Under the pieces are notes generated by a model. It searched no databases, was not told where the DNA came from, and worked only from the letters and a program-made list of their open reading frames with translations. This document shows, one piece after another, positions 1 to 6,599 of a stretch of 18,992 nucleotides of DNA. A program made the position numbers and the translations under genes. This stretch comes from JADJQU01 sp035490315 (GTDB lineage: Bacteria > Planctomycetota > UBA1135 > GCA-002686595), in NCBI GenBank assembly GCA_035490315.1, contig DATHET010000061.1, positions 1 to 18,992 of the forward strand, in the 5' to 3' direction. The stretch's first letter is position 1. The number at the start of each line of letters is the position of its first letter.

Positions 1-195
1 CCCGCTCTTCGTGGCGCGCACGATCTTGGCCTGTTCGGCCCCGGCCAGGCCCTGGGCGTCGACAAACTCGCCGGCGGCCGCGAGCTTCTTGTTGAGCTCG
101 AGCATGAACTGAATGTGCGCCTGGATGTCCTTCGGCGGCCAGGTGTAGATCGCCGGGCCCTTGCCCGCGTAGTGCATCATCAACATGAATTTCAT
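1..195 (-). CDS. YciI/DGPF-family protein (partial, 3' end outside window)
   Basis: The visible 65 residues begin MKFMLMMHYAGKG and continue with a helix rich in Q, E and L (KDIQAHIQFMLELNKKLAAA), then GEFVDAQGLAG and VRATKSG. This is the usual N-terminal half of YCII-related (PF03795, 'DGPF') proteins: a beta strand, a helix and a second strand of a small ferredoxin-like fold. The DGPF motif itself would lie just beyond the window edge. The start is well supported: AGGAG lies at 203-207, 7 nt upstream of ATG. The family is about 110-140 aa, so roughly half is missing. The biochemical role of these proteins is poorly defined; many sit beside AHSA1, DUF1579, VOC or ECF-sigma genes, as here. 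Family assignment is by recognition of sequence pattern only. Confidence 0.78.
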   Translation of the reverse strand, partial: MKFMLMMHYAGKGPAIYTWPPKDIQAHIQFMLELNKKLAAAGEFVDAQGLAGAEQAKIVRATKSG

Positions 196-202
196 CGAGT
201 CA

Positions 203-207
203 CTCCT
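203..207 (-). promoter_or_regulatory. Ribosome binding site of the YciI/DGPF-family gene
   Basis: AGGAG on the minus strand, 7 nt before ATG. It fixes the start of the partial gene at the left edge. Confidence 0.7.
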
Positions 208-414
208 CTGGATAAATGGTTGGAAAGCGTTCAGAAGCCAGTCGGAGCAGGGTCGACGGCCTCGACATCGGATTCGGATTTTTCGGGCCGAGCATCGTCT
301 GCGAACCTTGGCTGGCAGACAAGACGCTGGCGATCGGGTCTGGGAGCCCGTTCAAGAGTCGCCAGCTCGGCTGCGCGCGCTTCGGCGCCTTTGCAAGGGG
401 CTCATGGGGACCGC

Positions 415-993
415 TCAGCGCTTGCGCGTGTAATCGATGCGCAGGAGCTGTTGCTCCACGCCCTCCGAGCCGCTGCGGAACAGCGTCCAGGAGGCGTGGT
501 CGTCGTCGACGAGCCGCGTCACGCTGCGACAGGGCTCGAGCTTGCCGCTCATTCCGTAGCATTCGCCGCGCAGCACCAGCTCGCGCTTCTTCGCGTCGTA
601 GTCGCCGTAGAGCAGCATCGGCGACGGCGTCGTCGAGTCGGTCCACAGCGTGAAGAACTGCTTGCGCACCGCGCAGTACCCGTTGATTCCATGCCCGGCG
701 AACGGCATGCCCATCAGGGTCCCGCGGAATTCGTCGAGCGTGTGAAAGTCCGCGTGTTTCGTCGTCACCAGCGTGGCGGCGCTGCGCTGCTCGCCACCCG
801 CCGGGTCCGCGAGGACGATTACGGCGTCCCAGGTGCCGGCGCGCGCCTGGAGCAGAGCGTGCTCGGTCGTGGGCTGCAGTGCGGATTGAGAGGATGCGGG
901 GCAGGCCGACTTGGCCTGTGGCTCGGGGAACGCCGCGTAGGCCAGGCAGACGGCGGGGAGGAGCAGGAGCAGGGATCCAAGAAAGTGGTGCAT
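415..993 (-). CDS. Exported DUF1579-type protein
   Basis: A 192-aa protein starting MHHFLGSLLLLLPAVCLAYA, a clear Sec-type signal sequence or membrane anchor. Residues 50-190 fit the DUF1579 pattern: an AGTWD motif at about 52-56, a strand region with DEFRGTLMGMPFAGHGINGY at 87-106, then FFTLWTDS at 113-120 and a short DYD turn. DUF1579 proteins are lipocalin-like beta-barrels of unknown function, often cytoplasmic; a signal peptide implies this copy acts in the envelope. The frame stays open to 1110, but the extra 39 N-terminal residues are arginine- and proline-rich and precede the signal peptide, so I chose ATG at 993. No strong Shine-Dalgarno sequence is visible. The gene ends 219 bp before the YciI/DGPF gene and is divergent from arsR. 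No catalytic residues can be named. Confidence 0.75.
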   Translation of the reverse strand: MHHFLGSLLLLLPAVCLAYAAFPEPQAKSACPASSQSALQPTTEHALLQARAGTWDAVIVLADPAGGEQRSAATLVTTKHADFHTLDEFRGTLMGMPFAGHGINGYCAVRKQFFTLWTDSTTPSPMLLYGDYDAKKRELVLRGECYGMSGKLEPCRSVTRLVDDDHASWTLFRSGSEGVEQQLLRIDYTRKR

Positions 994-1144
994 GGCATGG
1001 TCGGGGTTGAGGTTGGCGGATTGCGCGCCCCGCGGGGTGCGCTCGAGATGAAGTCGGGGCCGATCGGGCAAGCTCGACACCGATATTTCAGATTTCGCGG
1101 CCGCGCCCACGACTTGGAAATCAGCTCTTGACTCGGCGCGGATG

Positions 1145-1168
1145 ATAGTTCACCATCTGGTTAACTAT
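1145..1168. promoter_or_regulatory. Probable ArsR operator (24-bp imperfect palindrome)
   Basis: The site starts ATAGTT and ends AACTAT, with ACCA and TGGT in the inner half-sites. Ten of the twelve pairs across the dyad are complementary. It ends 3 nt before the chosen ATG of arsR at 1172 and lies in the divergent space between arsR and the DUF1579 gene, where a dimeric ArsR/SdpR-type repressor would be expected to autoregulate. A TTGACT hexamer sits just upstream at 1128-1133, but I see no well-spaced -10 box. The dyad is read directly; binding by the adjacent ArsR is inferred. Confidence 0.6.
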
Positions 1169-1171
1169 GCC

Positions 1172-1531
1172 ATGTCCGCCGATAGCCTCACTCTGACGTT
1201 CTCCGCCCTCAGCGACCCGACACGGCGCGCGATCCTCGCTCGCCTGGCTCGCGGCGAGGCCACGGTCACCGATCTCGCCGCGCCTTTCGACATGTCCCTG
1301 CCTGCGATCTCGAAGCACCTCAGCGTGCTCGAGCGCAGCGGCTTGATCGAGCGGCGCCGTGAATCGCGTTTCCGGCCTTGCCGGCTCAAGCCGGCGCAAT
1401 TGAAGGAAGCGAGCGAATGGATGGAGCGCTACCGGCGCCATTGGGAAGAGAGCCTCGATCGCCTCGACGAATACTTGACCGAACTGCAGTCCAAGAAACC
1501 GAAAACTCGCCAGCCCAAGACCTCGCGATGA
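1172..1531 (+). CDS. ArsR-family transcriptional repressor
   Basis: A 119-aa winged-helix DNA-binding protein. FSALSDPTRRAILARLARGE at 10-29 is the classic ArsR first-helix signature. VTDLAAPFDMSLPAISKHLS at 32-51 is the helix-turn-helix, and the wing follows at VLERSGLIERRRE. The ELCVC-type metal site is absent, so it belongs with the non-metal ArsR/SdpR-like repressors that are commonly paired with AHSA1 genes, as here. An in-frame ATG also exists at 1142, but starting there would place the 24-bp palindrome inside the coding region, so ATG 1172 is preferred; neither has a good ribosome binding site. The stop codon overlaps the next start (ATGA at 1528-1531), indicating translational coupling. 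The lysine-rich C-terminal tail (SKKPKTRQPKTSR) is probably disordered. Confidence 0.9.
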   Translation: MSADSLTLTFSALSDPTRRAILARLARGEATVTDLAAPFDMSLPAISKHLSVLERSGLIERRRESRFRPCRLKPAQLKEASEWMERYRRHWEESLDRLDEYLTELQSKKPKTRQPKTSR

Positions 1532-2502
1532 AAAACCCTTCTACGAGCCCTTCTCCGACCACTCGTGAAATCGTGATCACCCGCACCTTCGACGCGCCGC
1601 GCGAGCTCGTCTGGGAAGCCTGGACCAGGCCAGAGCACGTCGCGAAATGGTGGGGCCCCAAGGGCTTCACCACGACCATCGAGGAATTCGACCTGCGCCC
1701 CGGCGGCCGCTTCAAGCACATGATGCACGGGCCCGACGGCACCGATTATCCGAACCTCAGCGTGTTCCGCGAAGTCGTGCCCTTCGAGCGCATCGTGTAC
1801 ACGCACGGCGGCGGCAAGCAGGGCGGGATCGGAGCGCACTTCGAGGCGACCTGGAGCTTCGAAAGCCTGGGCAAGAACAAGACACGGGTCACCGGTCGCT
1901 CGATTTTCGACACACCCGAGGATCGCGATTTCGTGGTCAAGGAATACGGCGCGATCGAAGGCGGGAAGCAGACGCTCGAGCGCCTGGCGCAGCACGTCGC
2001 GCGCGTCGAATCGGCCGGCGACGAGGTCGTGATCGTGCGCGATTTCAAAGCTCCCCTCGCCGAGGTGTATCGCGCCTGGACCGAGGTCGAGGGCCTCACG
2101 CATTGGTCGGGACCGAAGGGCTTCAAGGTCGTCTCGGCCAAGCTCGATCTGCGCCCTGGCGGGACTTTCCACTACGGGCTGCAGGCCCCCGACGGCTCGC
2201 CGATGTGGGGCAAGTTCGTGTTCCGCGAAGTGCGCGAGAACCAGCGGCTGGTGTGGGTCAATTCCTTCTCGGACCCCGCGGGAGGAACGGCGCGCCATCC
2301 CCAGCACATGGAATGGCCGTTGGAGATGCTGATCCAGGCCGAGTTCCACGAGAACGACGGCGGAACGACCGTGACGCTGCGCTCGCGCGCGATCAACGCC
2401 AGCCCGGCCGAGGTCAAGACCTTCCGCGAAGGCCACGACTCCATGCGCGGCGGATTCGGCGGGACCTTCGATCAGCTCGAGGCTCACCTCGCCTCGAAGT
2501 GA
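1528..2502 (+). CDS. Tandem AHSA1/SRPBCC domain protein
   Basis: A 324-aa protein of two START-like AHSA1 domains (PF08327). Domain 1 is about residues 13-158: ITRTFDAPRELVWEAWT, KWWGPKGF at 40-47, DLRPGGRF at 55-62. Domain 2 is about 166-322 and repeats the plan: VRDFKAPLAEVYRAWT, HWSGPKGF at 192-199, DLRPGGTF at 207-214. Single-domain members are about 150 aa, so this is a duplication or fusion. The fold forms a hydrophobic ligand cavity; substrates are generally unknown. The first ATG follows directly from the ATGA overlap with arsR, so the pair is an operon and the ArsR probably controls it. An N-terminal extension in the same frame (from 1378) overlaps arsR and is not homologous, so it was rejected. 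Confidence 0.88.
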   Translation: MKNPSTSPSPTTREIVITRTFDAPRELVWEAWTRPEHVAKWWGPKGFTTTIEEFDLRPGGRFKHMMHGPDGTDYPNLSVFREVVPFERIVYTHGGGKQGGIGAHFEATWSFESLGKNKTRVTGRSIFDTPEDRDFVVKEYGAIEGGKQTLERLAQHVARVESAGDEVVIVRDFKAPLAEVYRAWTEVEGLTHWSGPKGFKVVSAKLDLRPGGTFHYGLQAPDGSPMWGKFVFREVRENQRLVWVNSFSDPAGGTARHPQHMEWPLEMLIQAEFHENDGGTTVTLRSRAINASPAEVKTFREGHDSMRGGFGGTFDQLEAHLASK

Positions 2503-2518
2503 GCAGCCGCTGACGGCG

Positions 2519-2556
2519 CCAGGCTCGACTTCGACGGATGTCGGAGTCGAGCCTGG
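2519..2556. terminator. Strong hairpin between convergent genes
   Basis: Arms CCAGGCTCGACT (2519-2530) and its exact complement (2545-2556) enclose a second 4-bp stem, CGAC/GTCG, around a GGAT loop. The hairpin sits between the convergent ends of the AHSA1 gene (2502) and the leucine dehydrogenase gene (2579). Only a short T run (TTT at 2561-2563) follows on the plus strand and none on the minus strand, so it is not a textbook intrinsic terminator. Position and stability still favour transcription termination or 3'-end protection for both units. Confidence 0.6.
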
Positions 2557-2578
2557 CTCGTTTACGAGGGCTGGAAGC

Positions 2579-3634
2579 TCAGCGCGCCTTCTTCTTGGCC
2601 TGGATGCGTTCGATCGCGAGGCGGTCGGCGGCGACCTGCGTGCTGATCGAATCGCGCTTGGCGATCTCGAAGACTTTCTTCAGGTTGTGCGGGATGCGAT
2701 CGATGCGGCGCAGGGATTCTTCCTCGCGGTAACCGCCGGGCAGCAGCTCGACGCCGACGTTGATGATTCCGCCGGCGTTGATCACGTAATCGGGCCCGTA
2801 CAGGATTCCGCGCTTGCGCAGATCGTCGCCGTGCTCAGGCGCGAGCAGCTGGTTGTTCGCGGCGCCGGCGATCGCGCGGCACTTGAGCTTGGGAATCGTC
2901 TCGCTGTTGAGCGTCGCTCCGCGCGCGCAGGGCGAGTAGATGTCGCAGGCCGTGTCGAGGTGCTTGTCGTCGGCGACGGCGTCGAAGCCGTATTGCGCCT
3001 TGAGCTCCTTCACGCGCGCCTCGTTGATGTCGCAGATCGTGACTTTCGCGCCGGCTTCCTTGAGCATGATCGCCAGGCGTCCGCCGACCGCGCCCACGCC
3101 CTGGATCAGGACGCGCTTGCCGGCGAGGTCCTTCGAGCCCCAGACTTCCTCGGCGATCGCCTGGACTCCGAGGAAGCAGCCGCGCGCCGTGTAGGGCGAG
3201 GGATTGCCCGAGCTGCCCGACTCGCGCGAGAGCCCGGTGACCCAGCGCGTCTTCGTGCGCACGATCTCGAGGTCGGAGATGCCGATGTTCATGTCCTCGG
3301 CCGTGATGTACGTGCCGCCGAGGCTGTCGACGAAGCTGCCCATCGCTTCGAAGAGGGCGCGGGATTTGACCTTCGAAGGCTCGCCCAGGATCACGGACTT
3401 GCCGCCGCCGAGGCCGGTCTCGCCCACGGCCGACTTGTAGGTCATGCCCTTCGCGAGTCGCAGCACGTCGAACAGGGCTTCGTCCTCGGAGACGTAGGGC
3501 AGCATCCGAAGTCCGCCGAGCGCAGGTCCCAACGTGGTGTCGTGCACGGCGATCAAGGCGTGCAGGCCCGAGGCCTGGTCGCGGCAGCGGGCGACCTTCT
3601 CGTAGCCGTCGACTTTGATTTCAGAGATTTCCAT
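2579..3634 (-). CDS. ldh: Leucine dehydrogenase (Glu/Leu/Phe/Val dehydrogenase family)
   Basis: A 351-aa NAD-dependent amino-acid dehydrogenase; it interconverts branched-chain amino acids (leucine, valine, isoleucine) and their 2-oxo acids with ammonia. ALGGLRMLPY at 38-47, GMTYKS at 63-68 and GLGGGKSVI at 74-82 carry the substrate lysine (K67) and catalytic lysine (K79). The catalytic-site aspartate is D114 in TAEDM, followed by GSSGNPSPYTARG at 140-152. The Rossmann motif GVGAVG is at 179-184, and GPDYVINAGGIINV lies near the C-terminus. Length matches leucine dehydrogenases (about 350-365 aa) rather than the longer glutamate enzymes. ATG 3634 has AAGG 7 nt upstream. The frame runs on to 3775, but that extension translates the palindrome. 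Specificity among Leu, Val and Phe is inferred from similarity. Confidence 0.9.
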   Translation of the reverse strand: MEISEIKVDGYEKVARCRDQASGLHALIAVHDTTLGPALGGLRMLPYVSEDEALFDVLRLAKGMTYKSAVGETGLGGGKSVILGEPSKVKSRALFEAMGSFVDSLGGTYITAEDMNIGISDLEIVRTKTRWVTGLSRESGSSGNPSPYTARGCFLGVQAIAEEVWGSKDLAGKRVLIQGVGAVGGRLAIMLKEAGAKVTICDINEARVKELKAQYGFDAVADDKHLDTACDIYSPCARGATLNSETIPKLKCRAIAGAANNQLLAPEHGDDLRKRGILYGPDYVINAGGIINVGVELLPGGYREEESLRRIDRIPHNLKKVFEIAKRDSISTQVAADRLAIERIQAKKKAR

Positions 3635-3704
3635 CAGGCGACCTTGCGCAGATTCCCGGGGTTGGGCGCCGCGTTCGCGGGCCCGGCAGTTTGAGAGGGG
3701 CAAG

Positions 3705-3733
3705 AGTCTACGCGGGCGGGGGTACGGAGTCAG
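3705..3733 (-). promoter_or_regulatory. Candidate sigma-70-like promoter for leucine dehydrogenase
   Basis: On the minus strand, CTGACT (3733-3728) and TAGACT (3710-3705) are separated by 17 nt, giving an approximate -35/-10 pair with an untranslated leader of about 60-65 nt before ATG 3634. The -35 hexamer is the terminal six bases of the large palindrome. The match is moderate and the call is inference. Confidence 0.4.
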
Positions 3734-3822
3734 GTGAATTCGTCCGGAGTGGTGCGACCCCGGTTCCGCGCGCACGGCGCGCGGAACCGGGGTCGCACCA
3801 CTCCGGACGAATTCACCTGACT
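3728..3822. repeat. Perfect 46-bp-arm palindrome with 3-nt loop
   Basis: Bases 3728-3773 are the exact reverse complement of 3777-3822, around a loop ACG at 3774-3776. The arms start AGTCAGGTGAATTCG and end TTCCGCGCGC, and there is no mismatch. As RNA or single-stranded DNA this would fold into a very long hairpin. It lies between the topA stop (3853) and the leucine dehydrogenase start (3634). There is no T tract on either side, so it is not a standard terminator, although it could stop or protect the topA transcript. Perfect arms in a non-coding spot suggest a mobile or amplified element, such as a REP/MITE-like hairpin moved by a Y1 transposase acting in trans, but no second copy or transposase is in the window. 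Confidence 0.93.
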
Positions 3823-3852
3823 GCGCGATCGCCTACCAGACGACCAACGCCC

Positions 3853-6276
3853 CTACTCCTCGCTCTGCCCCGAGTCGGCCTCGGCGAGCGCGGTCTCGCC
3901 CTCGCCCTCTTCGCCCTTCTCCTTCGCCCCGATGTTGCGTGCGTTCTTGCACTTGGGGTAGGAGGAGCAGGCCAGGAACTGCTTGCCCCAGCGCGAGGTG
4001 CGCTTGACCATCGGCGCGCCGCACTTGTCGCACAGCTCACCGGTCTCCTCGGGCTTCTCGCGCAGCTCCTCGGGCAAAGGCTTGGCGTTGCGGCACTTCG
4101 GATAGCCGCTGCAGGCGAGGAAGGGCCCGCGCTTCGAGCCCTTGATGATCATCGGGCGCTCGCACTTGTCGCAGTTGATGCCCGTGGGCTTCGATTCGAG
4201 CGGCTTGCCGTCGTCGCCGACCGATTGGGTCGACTTGCACTTCGGGAAACCCGTGCAGGCCAGGAATTTCCCGCGCGAGCCGCTGCGCAGGACCATCGGC
4301 TTCTGGCACTTCGGGCAGACGTACTCGGTGGCGAGCACCTCGCTCTGCTCGCGCGGCCCGTCGACGCCCATCGCGTTCTTGCACTCGGGATAGCGCGAGC
4401 AGCCCAGGAATTTCCCGCGCTTGTTGTACAGGATCGCCATCGGCGCCCCGCACTTGTCGCACATCTTGTCCGACAGGACCGGATTCTTCTTCATGTCCTT
4501 CATCTCGACCTCGGCGCGGCCGAGATCGCCCATGAAGGCGTCGTTGAATTGCTTGACGACCACGCGCCAGTCGCTCTCACCGCTCTCGACGTGGTCGAGC
4601 TCGGATTCCATGCGCGCCGTGTAGTCGGTGTTGATGATGTCCGCGAAGTGCGCGACCAGAAGGTCGGTCACGACCTCGCCGAGCTCGGTGGCGCGGAACT
4701 TCCGCGCTTCGGAGAGCACGTAGCCGCGGTCCTGGATGGTCGAGATGATCGTGGCGTAGGTCGAGGGCCGGCCGATGCCGCGCTTCTCGAGCTCCTTGAC
4801 CAGCGTCGCTTCCGAGTAGCGCGGCGGCGGCTGGGTGAAGTGCTGGGTCGCGTCGAGCGCCTTGGGCTTGTAGCTCTCGCCTTTCGCGAGGCTCTTGGGC
4901 AGTGCCTGTTCCTCGCCGCGATCGCCGCCGCCGAAGACACGTGTGTGCCCGTCGAAGACCTCGACCTCGCCCTGGGCCACGAAGCGCGCGTCGCCGTGCT
5001 CGAAGGCAGCCGTCGTGATGCTCGCCAGCGCGGGCTTCATCTGACTGGCGACGAACTTCTCCCAGATCAGCTTGTAGAGCTTGTACTGCTCGTCGCTCAG
5101 CGTGTCCCTGAGCTTCTCCGGCGTGCGCTCCACGTCAGTCGGACGGATCGCCTCGTGGGCTTCCTGCGCGCCCTTGGCCTTGGTGCGGAAGAAATTGGGC
5201 TTCTCCGGCAGGTAGGCGGGACCGTATTTCGCGCCGATGAACTCGCGCGCCGAGGTCAGCGCATCCGCGGAGACGCGCGTCGAATCGGTACGCATGTACG
5301 TGATCAGACCGACGGCGCCCTCGCCGGCGACCTCGATACCTTCGTACAAGCGCTGCGCGACCATCATGGTCTTCTTGGCGCTGAAGCGCAGCATGGTCGA
5401 AGCCTTCTGCTGCAGCTGCGACGTGGTGAACGGCGGAGTCGGCGGGCGCGTCTTCGGCTTTTCCTCGAGCTCGGCGAGCACCAGCGCGTCCTTGCCGATG
5501 CGCTCGAGCAGCGCCTTGGCGCGCTTCTCGTCGAGATTCTGGTCGATGCGCGTTTCGCCGAGACGCGTCAACCGCGCTTCGAAGTCCTGACCACCTTCGT
5601 GGAACTTGGCCGTGACGCGCCAGTACTCTTCCTTGATGAAGGCGCGGATTTCCTTCTCGCGCTCGACGATCAGGCGCACGGCGACCGATTGCACGCGGCC
5701 GGCGGAAAGTCCCTTGGCGACTTTCTTCCAGAGCAGCGGCGAGAGCTTGTACCCCATGATGCGGTCGAGCACGCGCCGCGCCTGCTGGGCATCGACCTTC
5801 GACATGTCGAGCTTGCCCGGCTTGACGAACGCGGCCTTGACTGCCTTCTCGGTGATCTCGTTGAAGACCACGCGGTGCATCAGCTTGGGATTGACGCCGA
5901 GCGATTCGGACAGGTGCCAGGCGATCGCTTTGCCCTCGCGGTCGGGGTCGGGCGCCAGGTAGATCGCCGGCGCCGCCTTGGCGAGCTTGCGCAGCTCGCT
6001 GATCACCTTGGCCTTGCCCAGGATCGTGACGTAGTCGGGCTCGAAACCCTTGTCGACCTGGATGCCGAAGCGGCCCTTGGGCAGGTCGCGCACGTGTCCC
6101 ATCGAAGCGCGCACCACGTATCCCGCGCCGAGGTACTTGTTGATCGTCTTGGCCTTCGCCGGGCTCTCGACGATCACCAGGCTGCGACCCAGGCCGACGG
6201 GCGGTTCCGCGTTCGGATCCTCAGGCTCGTCGAGCTCCTCGGTCTTCTTGGCTTTCTTGGTCGTGCGTTTGGCCAT
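3853..6276 (-). CDS. topA: DNA topoisomerase I (type IA)
   Basis: An 807-aa type IA topoisomerase that relaxes negative supercoils. The Toprim domain starts at SLVIVESPAKAKTI (32-45; E37 catalytic) and has the acidic triad in APDPDREGKAIAWHL (D110, D112, E114). SAGRVQSVAVRLIV is at 191-204, and the active-site tyrosine Y327 lies in VGLITYMRTDSTR. Four C-terminal four-cysteine zinc ribbons occupy about 606-633, 654-680, 702-728 and 749-776, each of the form CxKC...FLxC..(Y/F)P.CK. The N-terminus is a lysine-rich extension (AKRTTKKAKK) and the C-terminus an acidic tail. K116 replaces the glutamate usual in DREGEAIAWHL. ATG 6276 is chosen because upstream residues are proline-rich and unlike TopA. 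A candidate promoter lies at 6333-6360. Confidence 0.97.
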   Translation of the reverse strand: MAKRTTKKAKKTEELDEPEDPNAEPPVGLGRSLVIVESPAKAKTINKYLGAGYVVRASMGHVRDLPKGRFGIQVDKGFEPDYVTILGKAKVISELRKLAKAAPAIYLAPDPDREGKAIAWHLSESLGVNPKLMHRVVFNEITEKAVKAAFVKPGKLDMSKVDAQQARRVLDRIMGYKLSPLLWKKVAKGLSAGRVQSVAVRLIVEREKEIRAFIKEEYWRVTAKFHEGGQDFEARLTRLGETRIDQNLDEKRAKALLERIGKDALVLAELEEKPKTRPPTPPFTTSQLQQKASTMLRFSAKKTMMVAQRLYEGIEVAGEGAVGLITYMRTDSTRVSADALTSAREFIGAKYGPAYLPEKPNFFRTKAKGAQEAHEAIRPTDVERTPEKLRDTLSDEQYKLYKLIWEKFVASQMKPALASITTAAFEHGDARFVAQGEVEVFDGHTRVFGGGDRGEEQALPKSLAKGESYKPKALDATQHFTQPPPRYSEATLVKELEKRGIGRPSTYATIISTIQDRGYVLSEARKFRATELGEVVTDLLVAHFADIINTDYTARMESELDHVESGESDWRVVVKQFNDAFMGDLGRAEVEMKDMKKNPVLSDKMCDKCGAPMAILYNKRGKFLGCSRYPECKNAMGVDGPREQSEVLATEYVCPKCQKPMVLRSGSRGKFLACTGFPKCKSTQSVGDDGKPLESKPTGINCDKCERPMIIKGSKRGPFLACSGYPKCRNAKPLPEELREKPEETGELCDKCGAPMVKRTSRWGKQFLACSSYPKCKNARNIGAKEKGEEGEGETALAEADSGQSEE

Positions 6277-6332
6277 GTTGAGTTGCGATCCGCAGGGCGG
6301 CGGCGGGGTCTCCCGCCCCGCATTGGGGGGCA

Positions 6333-6360
6333 TACATAAGGTGGAGGATCGACCAGTCAA
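6333..6360 (-). promoter_or_regulatory. Candidate sigma-70 promoter for topA
   Basis: On the minus strand, TTGACT (6360-6355) and TATGTA (6338-6333) are spaced by 16 nt, both close to consensus. The transcript would start near 6325, leaving a leader of about 50 nt before ATG 6276. The leader contains a G/C-rich inverted repeat (GGCGGGG and CCCGCCCC around 6299-6320) that could fold. Confidence 0.6.
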
Positions 6361-6599
6361 GCAGGCCGCCGGTGGCACCCCGCCGCGCGGATGCTCCCCC
6401 TGGACCGTTCCCACCATCGCTGTAACCTATTGATCGGCAATGATTTAGAAATGCTGCCCCAGTCCGGCTCCGCGCGGGCGCGCGCGTGCGCGAGGGCTGT
6501 GGCCTAATGCCGGACAGGACAAAGAGTTAGGGAGTCCCCCGCCGAGCAGCCTGATTATTCCAAGCGCGCGGGGCGCCCGGACCCCTTCACCGCCCGACG
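6361..6599. other. Divergent intergenic region between topA and the DinG-like gene
   Basis: This is the non-coding part upstream of the topA promoter. It has an AT-rich patch (about 6424-6452) in otherwise very G+C-rich DNA, an alternating purine/pyrimidine CG run (about 6471-6492), and a 7-bp inverted repeat GTCCGGC (6462-6468) / GCCGGAC (6509-6515) that closes around that run. No convincing promoter or ribosome binding site for the rightward helicase gene could be identified, and no small ORF or RNA gene is recognised here. Confidence 0.5.

Noticed and set aside
1378..1527. N-terminal extension of the AHSA1 gene
   Set aside because: It lies inside arsR in another frame and has no similarity to AHSA1. 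The ATGA junction at 1528 is the normal start.
3635..3775. N-terminal extension of leucine dehydrogenase up to 3775
   Set aside because: It translates half the palindrome plus a basic linker. The family N-terminus and a ribosome binding site support ATG 3634.
3728..3822. Palindrome as an ordinary rho-independent terminator of topA
   Set aside because: The stem is far longer than usual and perfect, and no T tract follows on either strand. A termination role is possible but does not explain its form.
3691..6339. Long open frame (882 codons) on the plus strand opposite topA
   Set aside because: The translation is Arg/Leu/Gly/Asp-rich without recognisable domains and mirrors topA codon bias. 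It also reads through the palindrome. An antisense shadow.
6471..6492. Alternating CG run as a functional Z-DNA element
   Set aside because: Such runs are expected in DNA of this composition, and nothing else supports a specific role.
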